Assembly (NCBI GenBank): GCA_027451085.1 | Contig: DAIDKA010000084.1 | Span: 1 to 12,750 of the forward strand | Origin: Gammaproteobacteria bacterium | GTDB lineage: Bacteria; Pseudomonadota; Gammaproteobacteria; Steroidobacterales; Steroidobacteraceae | Reading direction: 5' to 3' | DNA length: 12,750 bases | Shown here: piece by piece, positions 1 to 6,572 of the stretch | Position numbering within the stretch: the first letter of the stretch is position 1 | Layout of the letters: the number at the start of each line of letters is the position of its first letter | Notes under the pieces: generated by a model | The model's database searches: none | The model's input: the letters and a program-made list of their open reading frames with translations, nothing else | What the model was told of the DNA's origin: nothing | Program-made: the position numbers and the translations under genes

Positions 1-78
1 CAGACGCTTGTACTCGAGCGCGAGCAGCACGCGCCAGGAGTAGGGGCTGCCACTGCCCCAGTAAACGTCGATCGCCAT
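1..78 (-). CDS. Glutathione S-transferase family protein, N-terminal fragment
   Basis: Reading leftward from an ATG at 78-76, the frame stays open to the window edge, giving 26 residues that begin MAIDVYWGSGSPYSWRVLLA. The beta-strand followed by a G-S-P-Y-S-W-R loop and a hydrophobic helix is the start of the thioredoxin-fold domain of soluble glutathione S-transferases, where a Ser or Cys in this loop (here Ser11 or Ser14) contacts the glutathione thiol. The rest of the protein, including the helical C-terminal domain, lies outside the window. The gene diverges from sseA, with 89 bp between the two starts. A TATATAT run sits just 5' of the ATG and no clear Shine-Dalgarno sequence is visible. 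Family assignment from so short a piece is probable; subfamily and substrate cannot be told. Confidence 0.72.
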   Translation of the reverse strand, partial: MAIDVYWGSGSPYSWRVLLALEYKRL

Positions 79-157
79 GATATATATGCTGCTTGAGTCA
101 CACAAAGCCCTTGGTCGATTGTGCCAGTTCGCGCCCGATAACCCCACCCCCTGCCGC

Positions 158-162
158 TGGAG
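158..162 (+). promoter_or_regulatory. Ribosome binding site of sseA
   Basis: TGGAG lies 5 bases before the ATG at 168. It favours this start over an in-frame TTG at 93, which would add 25 low-complexity Pro/Ser/Ala residues not expected in the family. Confidence 0.65.
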
Positions 163-167
163 CCAGC

Positions 168-1031
168 ATGAGCAGCCACCGAACACCCGCCCTGATTCAC
201 GCCACCGAGCTCGCTGAACGGCTGAAAACCCCGATGGCCATCGTTGTGGTCGACTGCCGGCACGACCTCGCGCAGCCGCACTGGGGCGAGCGGGCCTACC
301 AGCAGGCGCATATTCCAGGGGCGGCCTTCGCCCACCTGGACCGGGACCTCTCTGGAGCCGTGACCCCCTCCTCCGGGCGTCATCCGCTGCCCGACAGGGC
401 GCGGTTCGCGTCTTTCCTGGGCGGCCTGGGCATCGGCCCGGACACCCTCGTGGTCGGCTACGACCAGGACAAGACCAACTGTGCCGCCCGGCTGTGGTGG
501 CTGCTGCGCTGGATGGGCCATGAGCCGGTCGCAGCGCTCGATGGCGGGTTCGCCGCCTGGCAGGCCGCGGACCTGCCGGTAACGACGGTGGCGCCGTCGC
601 GGCCGCCGGTGACGTTTGTCATAAGACAACCCCTGGTCGAGTACATTACTAGTGCTGCGCTCCAGGATGCGCTGGCCAGCAACACCGTCGCCCTGTTCGA
701 CGCGCGCACCGCAGATCGTTTTGCTGGCCAGAACGAAACCTTCGACCCGGTGCCCGGACACATCCCGGGCGCACGCAACCTGCCATTCACCAGCAACATG
801 GATGCGACGGGCCGGTTTCTGCCCGCGGCCACGCTTACGCAACGTTGGCAGGGCCTGCTGGAAGGCCGGCCACCGGTGGAGGTCGTCAACAGCTGTGGCT
901 CGGGGGTGACGGCCTGCGTGAACCTGCTGGCGATGGACGTGGCCGGATTGCACGGCGCGCGGCTGTACGCCGGTTCCTGGAGCGAGTGGATCCGTGATCC
1001 GGCGCGGCCGGTGACCACCGGGGCCGGCTGA
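168..1031 (+). CDS. sseA: 3-mercaptopyruvate sulfurtransferase (tandem rhodanese)
   Basis: This 287-residue protein has two rhodanese domains, an inactive N-terminal copy (about residues 8-135) and a catalytic C-terminal copy (about 150-280). The active-site loop is CGSGVTA with the sulfur-accepting cysteine at Cys243. The CGSGVT form is typical of 3-mercaptopyruvate sulfurtransferases, while CRKGVT marks thiosulfate sulfurtransferases, so transfer of sulfur from 3-mercaptopyruvate to a thiol or cyanide acceptor is the expected reaction, in the cytosol. The stretch DARTADRF plus GHIPGARNLPF is the conserved substrate-side segment of the second domain. Length matches E. coli SseA (281). The ATG at 168 is chosen because TGGAG precedes it by 5 bases. 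It is probably transcribed alone; the next gene, speA, has its own promoter-like sequence 122 bp downstream. Confidence 0.9.
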   Translation: MSSHRTPALIHATELAERLKTPMAIVVVDCRHDLAQPHWGERAYQQAHIPGAAFAHLDRDLSGAVTPSSGRHPLPDRARFASFLGGLGIGPDTLVVGYDQDKTNCAARLWWLLRWMGHEPVAALDGGFAAWQAADLPVTTVAPSRPPVTFVIRQPLVEYITSAALQDALASNTVALFDARTADRFAGQNETFDPVPGHIPGARNLPFTSNMDATGRFLPAATLTQRWQGLLEGRPPVEVVNSCGSGVTACVNLLAMDVAGLHGARLYAGSWSEWIRDPARPVTTGAG

Positions 1032-1033
1032 AG

Positions 1034-1073
1034 CGGACGGTGTCCCGCAAAAGTCCGTTACCGCGTCCGTCCG
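1034..1073 (+). terminator. Possible hairpin downstream of sseA
   Basis: CGGACGG (1034-1040) is complementary to CCGTCCG (1067-1073), and an alternative pairing of CGGAC (1034-1038) with GTCCG (1053-1057) exists. The structure begins just after the sseA stop. There is no following T-run, so it may stabilise the 3' end or be chance in GC-rich DNA. Confidence 0.25.
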
Positions 1074-1083
1074 TAATGCGACA

Positions 1084-1111
1084 TTGCACCGACGCGTAGT
1101 TTTGCTATGGT
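1084..1111 (+). promoter_or_regulatory. Candidate extended -10 promoter for speA
   Basis: TTGCAC (1084-1089) is followed after 16 bases by TATGGT (1106-1111), which carries an upstream TG one base away (TGCTATGGT), the extended -10 arrangement of sigma-70 promoters. The predicted start near 1118 would leave a leader of about 35 bases before the speA GTG. It is a pattern match only; the -35 hexamer is weak. Confidence 0.4.
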
Positions 1112-1153
1112 CCGCGCCTTTCTCCGCTCGCATCCTCAGGAGCCTCGACTTAC

Positions 1154-3097
1154 GTGAATGGCACGCCCCTCAATAACTGGTCCATCGAAGACTCCCGCGA
1201 GCTGTACCACGTGGATGCGTGGGGCAAGGGCTACTTCTCCATCAATGAGCAGGGGCACGTGGTCGTGCAGCCCGACCCGCAGGCAGCGGCGCAGATCGAC
1301 CTGTACGAGGTCGTGGAGGGCCTGAAGGCGCGAGACCTCACCACGCCGGTGGTGGTGCGCCTGTCCGACATCCTGGCTCACCGGCTGAAGCACCTGCATG
1401 CGGCATTCGCGCAGGCGATCGAAGAGAACAGCTACAAGAACCGCTACGCGGCGGTGTACCCCATCAAGGTCAACCAGCAACGCCTGGTGGTGGACGAGGT
1501 GTACCGCTACGGCAAGAACTTCGGCTTCGGGCTGGAGGCAGGTTCCAAGCCGGAGCTGCTGGCCGTCATGGCTCTGACCGAGAATGAACCGGATCGGCTC
1601 ATCATCTGCAATGGCTTCAAGGACGACAGCTATATCGAGGCGGTGGCGCTGGCCACCAAGCTGGGGCGGACCATCATCCCGGTGGTGGAGAACTTCGAGG
1701 AGCTGGAGCTCATTCTCAAGCACGCCGAGGCCTACGGGGTGCGGCCGCGCATCGGGGTGCGGGTGAAACTCTCGAGCGAGGGCTCGGGCAAGTGGCGCGA
1801 CTCCAACGGCGCGAAATCGAAGTTCGGCCTGTTCGTCACCGAGATCCTCGATCTGGTGGAGGTGCTCCGGGCCCGCGACATGCTGGACTGCCTGCAGATG
1901 GTGCACTGTCATCCGGGCAGCCAGCTGCAGGACATCAGGCGCGTGAAGGACGCCATCAACGAACTGGCGCACGTGTACGCCGAGCTGCGCCTGATGGGCG
2001 CGGGCCTGCAGTACATCGACGTGGGCGGCGGCCTGGGCGTGGACTACGACGGCAGCGGCACCAACTTCTCCTCGTCCATGAACTACACGCTGAACGAATA
2101 CGCCAGCGACGTGGTGTACCGCATCAAGAGTGTCTGCAACGCGCGCGACATTGCGCATCCGATGATCATCAGTGAGTCCGGACGCGCCATCGCCGCCTAT
2201 CACAGCGTGCTGATCTTCAACACCCTGGGCGCCTCGCAGCTGGACAAGTTCCGGGTGACGGGCCGCGAGGCCGAGGACTATGCCGCCCATGGCGAACTGC
2301 CGCAGCCGGTGCGGGACCTGTTCGAGGCCTATCGCACGGTCAACGAGCGGCGGCTGGTGGAGTGCTACCACGACGCGCAGACGGCCCGCGAGCAGGCGCT
2401 GCAGATGTTCAACCTGGGGTTGCTGTCGCTGGTGTTCCGGGGCCTGGCAGAACGGCTGTACTGGGCCACCTGCGCCCGCATCCGCGACGTCTGCCGCCGG
2501 CTGGAGGATACGCCGGAGGAGCTGGCGGACCTGGAGACCATCCTGTCGGACACCTACTTCTGCAATTTCTCCGTGTTCCAGTCACTGCCCGACAGCTGGG
2601 CCATCGACCAGCTGTTCCCGATCATGCCCATCCACCGGTTGGGCGAGCAGCCCACGCGCACCGGCGTGCTGGCCGACATCACCTGCGACTCGGACGGCAA
2701 GATCGACCGCTTCGTCAGCCACCGCGACATCAAGCGCACGCTGGAATTGCACGAACTGGTGCCGGGAGAGGACTACTACCTGGCGGCATTCCTGGTCGGC
2801 GCCTACCAGGAGACCCTGGGAGACCTGCACAACCTGTTCGGCGACACGCATGTCGTGCATATCAGGCTGCTGGAGGAAGGCGGCTGGTGGATCGAGGAAG
2901 TGGTCAAGGGCGACACCGCCAACCTGGTGCTCGAGTACATGGAATACGACGTGGCGGAGCTGGCGCCGGCGCTGGCGCGGGACTGCGAGCGCGCCGTGCG
3001 CGCGGGGCGCATGACGCTCGCGGAAAGCCAGCGGGTGAAGCGCTTCTACGAGGGCGAGCTCAACGGCTACGCGTACCTGGAGCCGCCCGGCGCGTAG
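1154..3097 (+). CDS. speA: Biosynthetic arginine decarboxylase
   Basis: SpeA decarboxylates L-arginine to agmatine, the first step of the arginine route to putrescine, using pyridoxal phosphate (PLP). The 647 residues match the family length (E. coli 658). An alanine-racemase-fold barrel carries VYPIKVNQ with the PLP lysine Lys105, the GLEAGSKPEL segment, the glycine loop GGGLGVDY (291-298) that binds PLP phosphate, and ESGR (341-344). The C-terminal beta domain holds TCDSDGKIDRF with Cys511/Asp512, the pair that reaches the partner subunit's active site in fold III decarboxylases. The start is GTG; CAGGAG at 1137-1142 lies 11 bases upstream, rather far, but no other in-frame start is near and an ATG at 1158 is out of frame. 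No agmatinase or agmatine deiminase gene adjoins it, so the rest of the pathway must be elsewhere. Confidence 0.96.
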   Translation: MNGTPLNNWSIEDSRELYHVDAWGKGYFSINEQGHVVVQPDPQAAAQIDLYEVVEGLKARDLTTPVVVRLSDILAHRLKHLHAAFAQAIEENSYKNRYAAVYPIKVNQQRLVVDEVYRYGKNFGFGLEAGSKPELLAVMALTENEPDRLIICNGFKDDSYIEAVALATKLGRTIIPVVENFEELELILKHAEAYGVRPRIGVRVKLSSEGSGKWRDSNGAKSKFGLFVTEILDLVEVLRARDMLDCLQMVHCHPGSQLQDIRRVKDAINELAHVYAELRLMGAGLQYIDVGGGLGVDYDGSGTNFSSSMNYTLNEYASDVVYRIKSVCNARDIAHPMIISESGRAIAAYHSVLIFNTLGASQLDKFRVTGREAEDYAAHGELPQPVRDLFEAYRTVNERRLVECYHDAQTAREQALQMFNLGLLSLVFRGLAERLYWATCARIRDVCRRLEDTPEELADLETILSDTYFCNFSVFQSLPDSWAIDQLFPIMPIHRLGEQPTRTGVLADITCDSDGKIDRFVSHRDIKRTLELHELVPGEDYYLAAFLVGAYQETLGDLHNLFGDTHVVHIRLLEEGGWWIEEVVKGDTANLVLEYMEYDVAELAPALARDCERAVRAGRMTLAESQRVKRFYEGELNGYAYLEPPGA

Positions 3098-3226
3098 CGG
3101 GAGCGTCCGCGCCCCACGCTTGTGCAATCAACACCAGATTGGTGCGGCGGCTTGCGGCGGACCATCCCGGTGCGCCGCCCTGCGGGCCACCCTGCCGGTG
3201 TAGCAACGGTCGTCCCGCGGTTTTCT
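3098..3226. other. Intergenic region after speA, no gene seen
   Basis: I find no convincing coding sequence or structured RNA here. A small hairpin, CACCA-GAT-TGGTG at 3132-3144, lies 35 bases past the speA stop but lacks a T-run, so termination there is doubtful. The rest is GC-rich with several GCGGCGG and GCCGCC tracts that could fold in many ways. Confidence 0.4.
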
Positions 3227-3255
3227 TTGCCTCCGGTTTTTGCCGGGAGTAGCAT
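3227..3255 (+). promoter_or_regulatory. Candidate sigma-70 promoter for the RRM gene
   Basis: TTGCCT (3227-3232) and TAGCAT (3250-3255) are 17 bases apart, each matching four of six consensus positions. Transcription from here would begin near 3262 and give a GC-rich leader of about 65 bases before the ATG at 3328. Pattern match only. Confidence 0.4.
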
Positions 3256-3314
3256 CGGCCGGGTTCTGCGGTGCATGCGCGCCACCCGTACGGCGCGCCC
3301 CTGCCCGCCCTTGC

Positions 3315-3320
3315 AGGAAG
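3315..3320 (+). promoter_or_regulatory. Ribosome binding site of the RRM gene
   Basis: AGGAAG lies 7 bases before the ATG at 3328 and fixes that start in preference to an in-frame ATG at 3271, whose 19 extra residues do not resemble an RRM. Confidence 0.7.
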
Positions 3321-3327
3321 GCACTGG

Positions 3328-3609
3328 ATGACGACGATCGACGTGGGCAATCTGCCCTTCAACGCCACCGAGCAGGACATCAAAGCCCTGTTTGAACGTC
3401 ATGGCACGGTGGAGTCGGTCAAGCTCATCAACGACCGTGAGACCGGCAAGCCCCGTGGCTTCGGCTTCGTGGACATGCCGCAGGCGGATGCGCAAGGCGC
3501 CATCGCCGCGCTGAACGGCCAGTCGATGGGCGGGCGCCCGCTGCGCATCAATGAAGCTCAGGAGCGTCCGCAGCGCCCGCGCCAAGGCGGCGGTCCTTTC
3601 CGCCGCTAG
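3328..3609 (+). CDS. Single-domain RRM RNA-binding protein
   Basis: The 93-residue product is one RNA recognition motif with a short basic, Gly/Pro/Arg-rich tail (about 78-93). RNP1 is RGFGFVDM (43-50), keeping the two aromatic residues Phe45 and Phe47 that stack on RNA. RNP2 is IDVGNL (4-9); its second position, normally Tyr or Phe, is Asp5, and the last position of RNP1 is Met instead of aromatic. The connecting segments (FNATEQDIKALFERHGTVES, 11-30, and the A-rich helix before ALNGQ) follow the beta-alpha-beta-beta-alpha-beta order. Such small bacterial RRM proteins are thought to bind RNA in the cytosol, some being cold-induced in cyanobacteria; the target here is unknown. It stands alone between speA and the Nudix gene. 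Confidence 0.9.
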   Translation: MTTIDVGNLPFNATEQDIKALFERHGTVESVKLINDRETGKPRGFGFVDMPQADAQGAIAALNGQSMGGRPLRINEAQERPQRPRQGGGPFRR

Positions 3610-3613
3610 GTCC

Positions 3614-3634
3614 GGCGGTTCTTCAAAAACCGCC
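3614..3634 (+). terminator. Hairpin after the RRM gene
   Basis: GGCGGTT (3614-3620) pairs perfectly with AACCGCC (3628-3634) around a 7-base loop, starting 4 bases after the RRM stop codon. Position suggests a transcript 3' end, but no T-run follows. A second 6-bp inverted repeat, ACGACG at 3654-3659 with CGTCGT at 3667-3672, lies just beyond. Confidence 0.4.
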
Positions 3635-3740
3635 TGCAGCCGCGAAACCAGATACGACGGTTCTGTCGTCGTTGCGCTGTCGTACCCGGATCTTTCCCGC
3701 GGCAGCCTCAGGTAGTCCGCATCCGCCGCGGGCACCGGGT

Positions 3741-3746
3741 TATTCT
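3741..3746 (+). promoter_or_regulatory. Possible -10 element at the start of the Nudix gene
   Basis: TATTCT ends 6 bases before the ATG at 3753, where no Shine-Dalgarno sequence is visible. If used, transcription would begin at or near the A of the start codon (leaderless mRNA). No -35 match lies 16-18 bases upstream, so support is weak. Confidence 0.25.
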
Positions 3747-3752
3747 GCGGGC

Positions 3753-4307
3753 ATGAGTAACGCCAGAATCAATGAAGCCAAGGTCCTGGGCAGCACACCG
3801 AAGTTCCAGGGCCGGGTGATCCGGGTCAGCGTGGATGAAGTCCTGCTGCCCAACGGGCATCGCGCGCCGCTGGAAATCGTGCGCCATCCCGGCGGGGCCG
3901 CCGCCGTGGCCCTGGATCACCAGGACCGCGTCTGCCTGCTGCGCCAATACCGCTATGCCGCAAACGGCTGGGTCTGGGAGCTGCCCGCCGGCAAACTGGA
4001 ACCGTCGGAACCGCCCCTGCGCACTGCACAGCGCGAGCTGCTGGAAGAAGCCGGCCTCGAAGCGCGCGACTGGCGCCCGCTCGGCACTTCGCTGAGCTCC
4101 CCGGGCGTGTTCGACGAGGTGATCCACCTGTTCCTGGCCACCGGACTGTCGGCCACCGCGGCCGCCCCCGAACCCAACGAGGTGCTGGAGGTGCACTGGG
4201 TTGCCTTCGACGCCGCCTGCGGGCGCGCGCTGACCGGTGACATAACCGACAGCAAGACGGTCATGGGACTGCTGCGAGCGCAGCATGCGCGGAAATCCGT
4301 GACTTAA
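3753..4307 (+). CDS. nudF: Nudix hydrolase, probable ADP-ribose pyrophosphatase
   Basis: The 184-residue protein has a complete Nudix box at 80-102 (G-x5-E-x7-RELLEEAGL), with the metal-binding glutamates Glu95, Glu98 and Glu99. Pro117 in SSPG sits about 15 residues beyond the box; a proline at this spacing is the usual mark of ADP-ribose pyrophosphatases, as is the LLRQYRYAANGWVWELPAG (62-80) lead-in. The expected reaction is hydrolysis of ADP-ribose to AMP and ribose 5-phosphate in the cytosol, which limits free ADP-ribose and, through ADP-glucose cleavage in some members, can affect glycogen supply. The ATG at 3753 is chosen because homology begins there; the 27 codons before it are low-complexity. 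E. coli NudF is about 25 residues longer. The substrate is inferred from motifs only. Confidence 0.85.
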   Translation: MSNARINEAKVLGSTPKFQGRVIRVSVDEVLLPNGHRAPLEIVRHPGGAAAVALDHQDRVCLLRQYRYAANGWVWELPAGKLEPSEPPLRTAQRELLEEAGLEARDWRPLGTSLSSPGVFDEVIHLFLATGLSATAAAPEPNEVLEVHWVAFDAACGRALTGDITDSKTVMGLLRAQHARKSVT

Positions 4308-4389
4308 TTCTCAATCCGCGCGGGGGCTGCGGAACCCGGGACGCCTTATGCTGCAACCGTTTACCAACGCGCGTGTGCGTGACGCAGCA

Positions 4390-4755
4390 ATGAGCAAGCA
4401 GAAGCCTTCTTCTTCACCCCCCTGCCTGGACCCGCCGGACTCCCTGGCCGATGCTGAACGCCGGCGCTACGGTCGCATCACGCGTGATGAACGCGGCCAT
4501 GCCGTGGTTGACTGGGTGAAGCCGCCGAAAGACTGGACGCGTACGAAGCTGTCGCTGGTGGAAGAGCCCCCGGCCGCTGCCGCCATGCCCCAGCCATCCA
4601 GGGGCTACGACCCTTACGAAAGCAGCCACACCGGCAACGCCGGCTCCTGGAGCAGCCGGCCGTCGCAGCTCAAGCGCCCCGCCCGCAAGGACCTGCGCAA
4701 GTTGTCCGAGCACATCAAGCAGATGCGCGCCCTGAAGGAGCGGGAAGACGGCTGA
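4390..4755 (+). CDS. Hypothetical protein, small, charged
   Basis: I do not recognise a named family. The 121 residues begin MSKQKPSSSPPC and show three parts: a Pro/Ser-rich start, a segment RRYGRITRDERGHAVVDW (25-42) that looks like a short beta-hairpin, and a basic, probably helical tail (PARKDLRKLSEHIKQMRA, about 97-114). A YDPYESS motif lies between. There is no signal peptide, membrane segment or cysteine pair. Proteins of similar layout (YGRIxRDExG near the front, YDPY, then a KDLRKLSExI tail) are, as I recall, uncharacterised conserved proteins of proteobacteria, which supports its being real. The start could instead be the in-frame ATG at 4348, adding 14 residues; neither start has a good ribosome binding site. 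It lies 82 bp after the Nudix gene and may be cotranscribed with it. Confidence 0.7.
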   Translation: MSKQKPSSSPPCLDPPDSLADAERRRYGRITRDERGHAVVDWVKPPKDWTRTKLSLVEEPPAAAAMPQPSRGYDPYESSHTGNAGSWSSRPSQLKRPARKDLRKLSEHIKQMRALKEREDG

Positions 4756-4791
4756 CCCGCGGCACAAGGCCGCTGGTGGTGCCTGCTGCAC

Positions 4792-4820
4792 GCCCGGCAA
4801 AAACCAGGTTTTTGCCGGGC
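4792..4820. terminator. Perfect 13-bp inverted repeat between convergent genes
   Basis: GCCCGGCAAAAAC (4792-4804) is the exact reverse complement of GTTTTTGCCGGGC (4808-4820), with a 3-base loop CAG. It lies 36 bases after the plus-strand hypothetical gene and its last base is the final base of the stop codon of the minus-strand lipoprotein gene. The place and symmetry fit a bidirectional transcription stop shared by convergent genes. It is not a textbook intrinsic terminator, because the A and T tracts form the upper stem and do not follow it as a tail. Confidence 0.55.
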
Positions 4821-5509
4821 TAATTCCCCGCGCGCCGCAGCAGGCGCACGAACGGCTCATCTTCGCGGCCCGCGAGCAGGTTGTGGTCCGGGTCGTAGGC
4901 CTGCTCGCTGATCGACAGCGAATCCGCAGTCACTTCCATCTGCCACTTGGCGTACACCGCGCCGTGGGCCGCGGGCGGTGTCGCATGGCAGAGAGTCATG
5001 TCGTTGGCGGCGGTGAACTTGGTGCTTTTCTCGTCCTTCTTCCATAGCAGCGAACAGCCCAGGAGCTGCTTGAGATCCTTGTATTGCAGCGCCGCCAGCA
5101 GGTCCGGCTGGCTGGCAGCGCCGCGCCACCGCGCGGGTTCCACCAGGTCCCAGACCCGCTCGAGCACGCCGCCCTTGGCGGACTCCAGCGAAAACACACG
5201 CTGTTCAACGATGCGCCCCGGATCATGGGCATCGGTCTCTTCCAGGTAGTAGGCATGCTCGCCCACGGTGAGCGAGTCCAGCTGCACGATGACCACGTCC
5301 ACCGCCTGGTGGGGAACGCGGCCGGCGGCCAGGTCCGCTTGGACCTGCGCTGAATTGTCGTAATGCCCCTGCAACAGGCCACCCAGCTGCAGCAGGCGGA
5401 CGTCTTGGCCATTGTTCTTGGTGGCCGCGCACGCCGTCAGCACCAGGGCCGCGGCGGCCATCACCGGCAGCAGCCATCGCGCCACGCCTTCGTTGTTCTG
5501 TCCCTGCAT
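4820..5509 (-). CDS. Lipoprotein of the CpcT/CpeT fold family
   Basis: The 229-residue product starts with a signal peptide (Arg11, hydrophobic 12-26) ending in lipobox LTAC, so Cys27 should be lipid-modified; residue +2 is Ala, which favours the outer membrane. The mature part follows the CpcT/CpeT pattern: LLQGHYDN (45-52), YYLEE (87-91), RVFSLES (104-110), LLGCSLLWKKD (149-159), an Asn-Asp-Met-Thr-Leu-Cys segment ending at Cys174, and a terminal EPFVRLLRR. Family members in cyanobacteria attach bilins to phycobiliproteins, but relatives also occur in bacteria without phycobilisomes, where their job is unknown; nothing here points to bilin biosynthesis. The ATG at 5509 is supported by GAGGAA six bases upstream. 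It is the last gene of the minus-strand operon, 25 bp after the ATP-grasp gene. Confidence 0.82.
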   Translation of the reverse strand: MQGQNNEGVARWLLPVMAAAALVLTACAATKNNGQDVRLLQLGGLLQGHYDNSAQVQADLAAGRVPHQAVDVVIVQLDSLTVGEHAYYLEETDAHDPGRIVEQRVFSLESAKGGVLERVWDLVEPARWRGAASQPDLLAALQYKDLKQLLGCSLLWKKDEKSTKFTAANDMTLCHATPPAAHGAVYAKWQMEVTADSLSISEQAYDPDHNLLAGREDEPFVRLLRRAGN

Positions 5510-5515
5510 GCGATA

Positions 5516-5521
5516 TTCCTC
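5516..5521 (-). promoter_or_regulatory. Ribosome binding site of the lipoprotein gene
   Basis: On the minus strand GAGGAA lies 6 bases before the ATG at 5509. It decides this start over an in-frame one at 5650, which would overlap the preceding gene by 116 bp and bury the signal peptide. Confidence 0.75.
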
Positions 5522-5534
5522 AAGGGGCGTGGGT

Positions 5535-6572
5535 CTAGCCATAGGTTGCGCGCCACTGTGCCTTATAGCCCTGCCCCAAGGCGATGAGGCGCTCCAGCAA
5601 TTCGGGATATTCCGTGCCCGCCGCCTGGGCGCTGCGGGCGAAGTCCTCATTCGCCGTCAGGTTGGGGTTGGCATTGGCCTCGAGCACGTAGACCTCACCG
5701 GCAGCGGTGACGCGGAAGTCCATGCGGGCGTAGCCGGACAGGCCCAGGGTGCGGTAGATGCGCCGTGACAGGCGGTCGAGCCGCGCCAGCAGCTGCGGCG
5801 GCAGGTCGGAGGCCGCGCGGGTGCCGATGCCATGACGCGCCTGGTAGGCACGGTCCCACTTGACCTTGCGGGTGGCGATGGCGGCCTGCGACTGTGGCAG
5901 CGAGCCGAACGTCAGTTCCCACACCGGCAGGCGCTGTAGACGCTCGTTGCCCATCACCCCGACGTAGAACTCCCGGCCCTCGATGTATTGCTCCACCAGC
6001 GCGTCGCAGCCCACCTGCTCGTGCATGAACTGGATGCGCTCCTTGAGTTTCGCGGCATCCTCCACCACCGAGGCCTGCGAAATCCCCAGGGAGGCATCCT
6101 CCACGGTCGACTTCACGAACAGCGGGAAACGCTGGCGCCGGGGCACCTGCACGCGCAGCCCCTTGCGGAACACGGCGAACTGCGGCGTGGGGATGCGGTG
6201 GTAGGTCAGAAGCTGCTTGCACAACGGCTTGTCGCGTGACAGCAGCAGGCCCCGCGGGTTGCAGCCCGTATAGGGCTGGCGCATCAGTTCCAGGAATGCG
6301 ACGACGTGCTGGTCGTAGGTCACGATGCCGCCGAATTCCTCCAGCAGGTTGAAGACGACGCTGGGACGCCACTCCTCGATGGTCGCGCGCAGCTGCGTGA
6401 GGCTGTCGAGCACGCCGAGACAGCGCACTTCGTGCCCCAGGGCCTTGAGCGTCGAGACGACATCGTACTCGGTGCGCCACTCGTCGATCTGCTTGTCGCT
6501 GAAGCCATCCAGCGAGTCCGGCGGCATGAAGCTCGGGTGCAGGACCACGAGCACGCGCTGTTTTCTGGTCAT
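5535..6572 (-). CDS. D-Ala-D-Ala ligase-like ATP-grasp enzyme
   Basis: This 345-residue protein has the ATP-grasp layout. There is a preceding alpha/beta domain with VFNLLEE (73-79) and PYTGCNP (100-106), matching the Ddl motifs VFN and PYTG. Then come SRDKPLCKQLL (112-122), the ATP-lysine strand FPLFVKS (Lys154) with a loop before SLGIS, EQYIEGREFYVGV (194-206), and the metal site in GYARMDFRV (Asp285) and VYVLEANANPNLT (Glu298, Asn300). It should join a carboxylate to an amine through an acyl-phosphate. The N-terminal glycine/serine/glutamate motif by which true Ddl enzymes hold the first D-alanine is absent (the protein has HPSFMPPD there), so a different substrate is likely. Its ATG overlaps the stop of the metallopeptidase gene by 4 bp (ATGA), implying translational coupling. 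Confidence 0.87.
   Translation of the reverse strand: MTRKQRVLVVLHPSFMPPDSLDGFSDKQIDEWRTEYDVVSTLKALGHEVRCLGVLDSLTQLRATIEEWRPSVVFNLLEEFGGIVTYDQHVVAFLELMRQPYTGCNPRGLLLSRDKPLCKQLLTYHRIPTPQFAVFRKGLRVQVPRRQRFPLFVKSTVEDASLGISQASVVEDAAKLKERIQFMHEQVGCDALVEQYIEGREFYVGVMGNERLQRLPVWELTFGSLPQSQAAIATRKVKWDRAYQARHGIGTRAASDLPPQLLARLDRLSRRIYRTLGLSGYARMDFRVTAAGEVYVLEANANPNLTANEDFARSAQAAGTEYPELLERLIALGQGYKAQWRATYG

Noticed and set aside
1136..2371. A 411-codon minus-strand open frame opposite speA
   Set aside because: It mirrors the speA codon pattern; the translation is low-complexity (His/Val/Gln/Ala-rich) and has no start signal.
3067..3735. A 222-codon minus-strand open frame over the RRM gene
   Set aside because: It covers both the RRM gene and its upstream gap, and the protein resembles no family.
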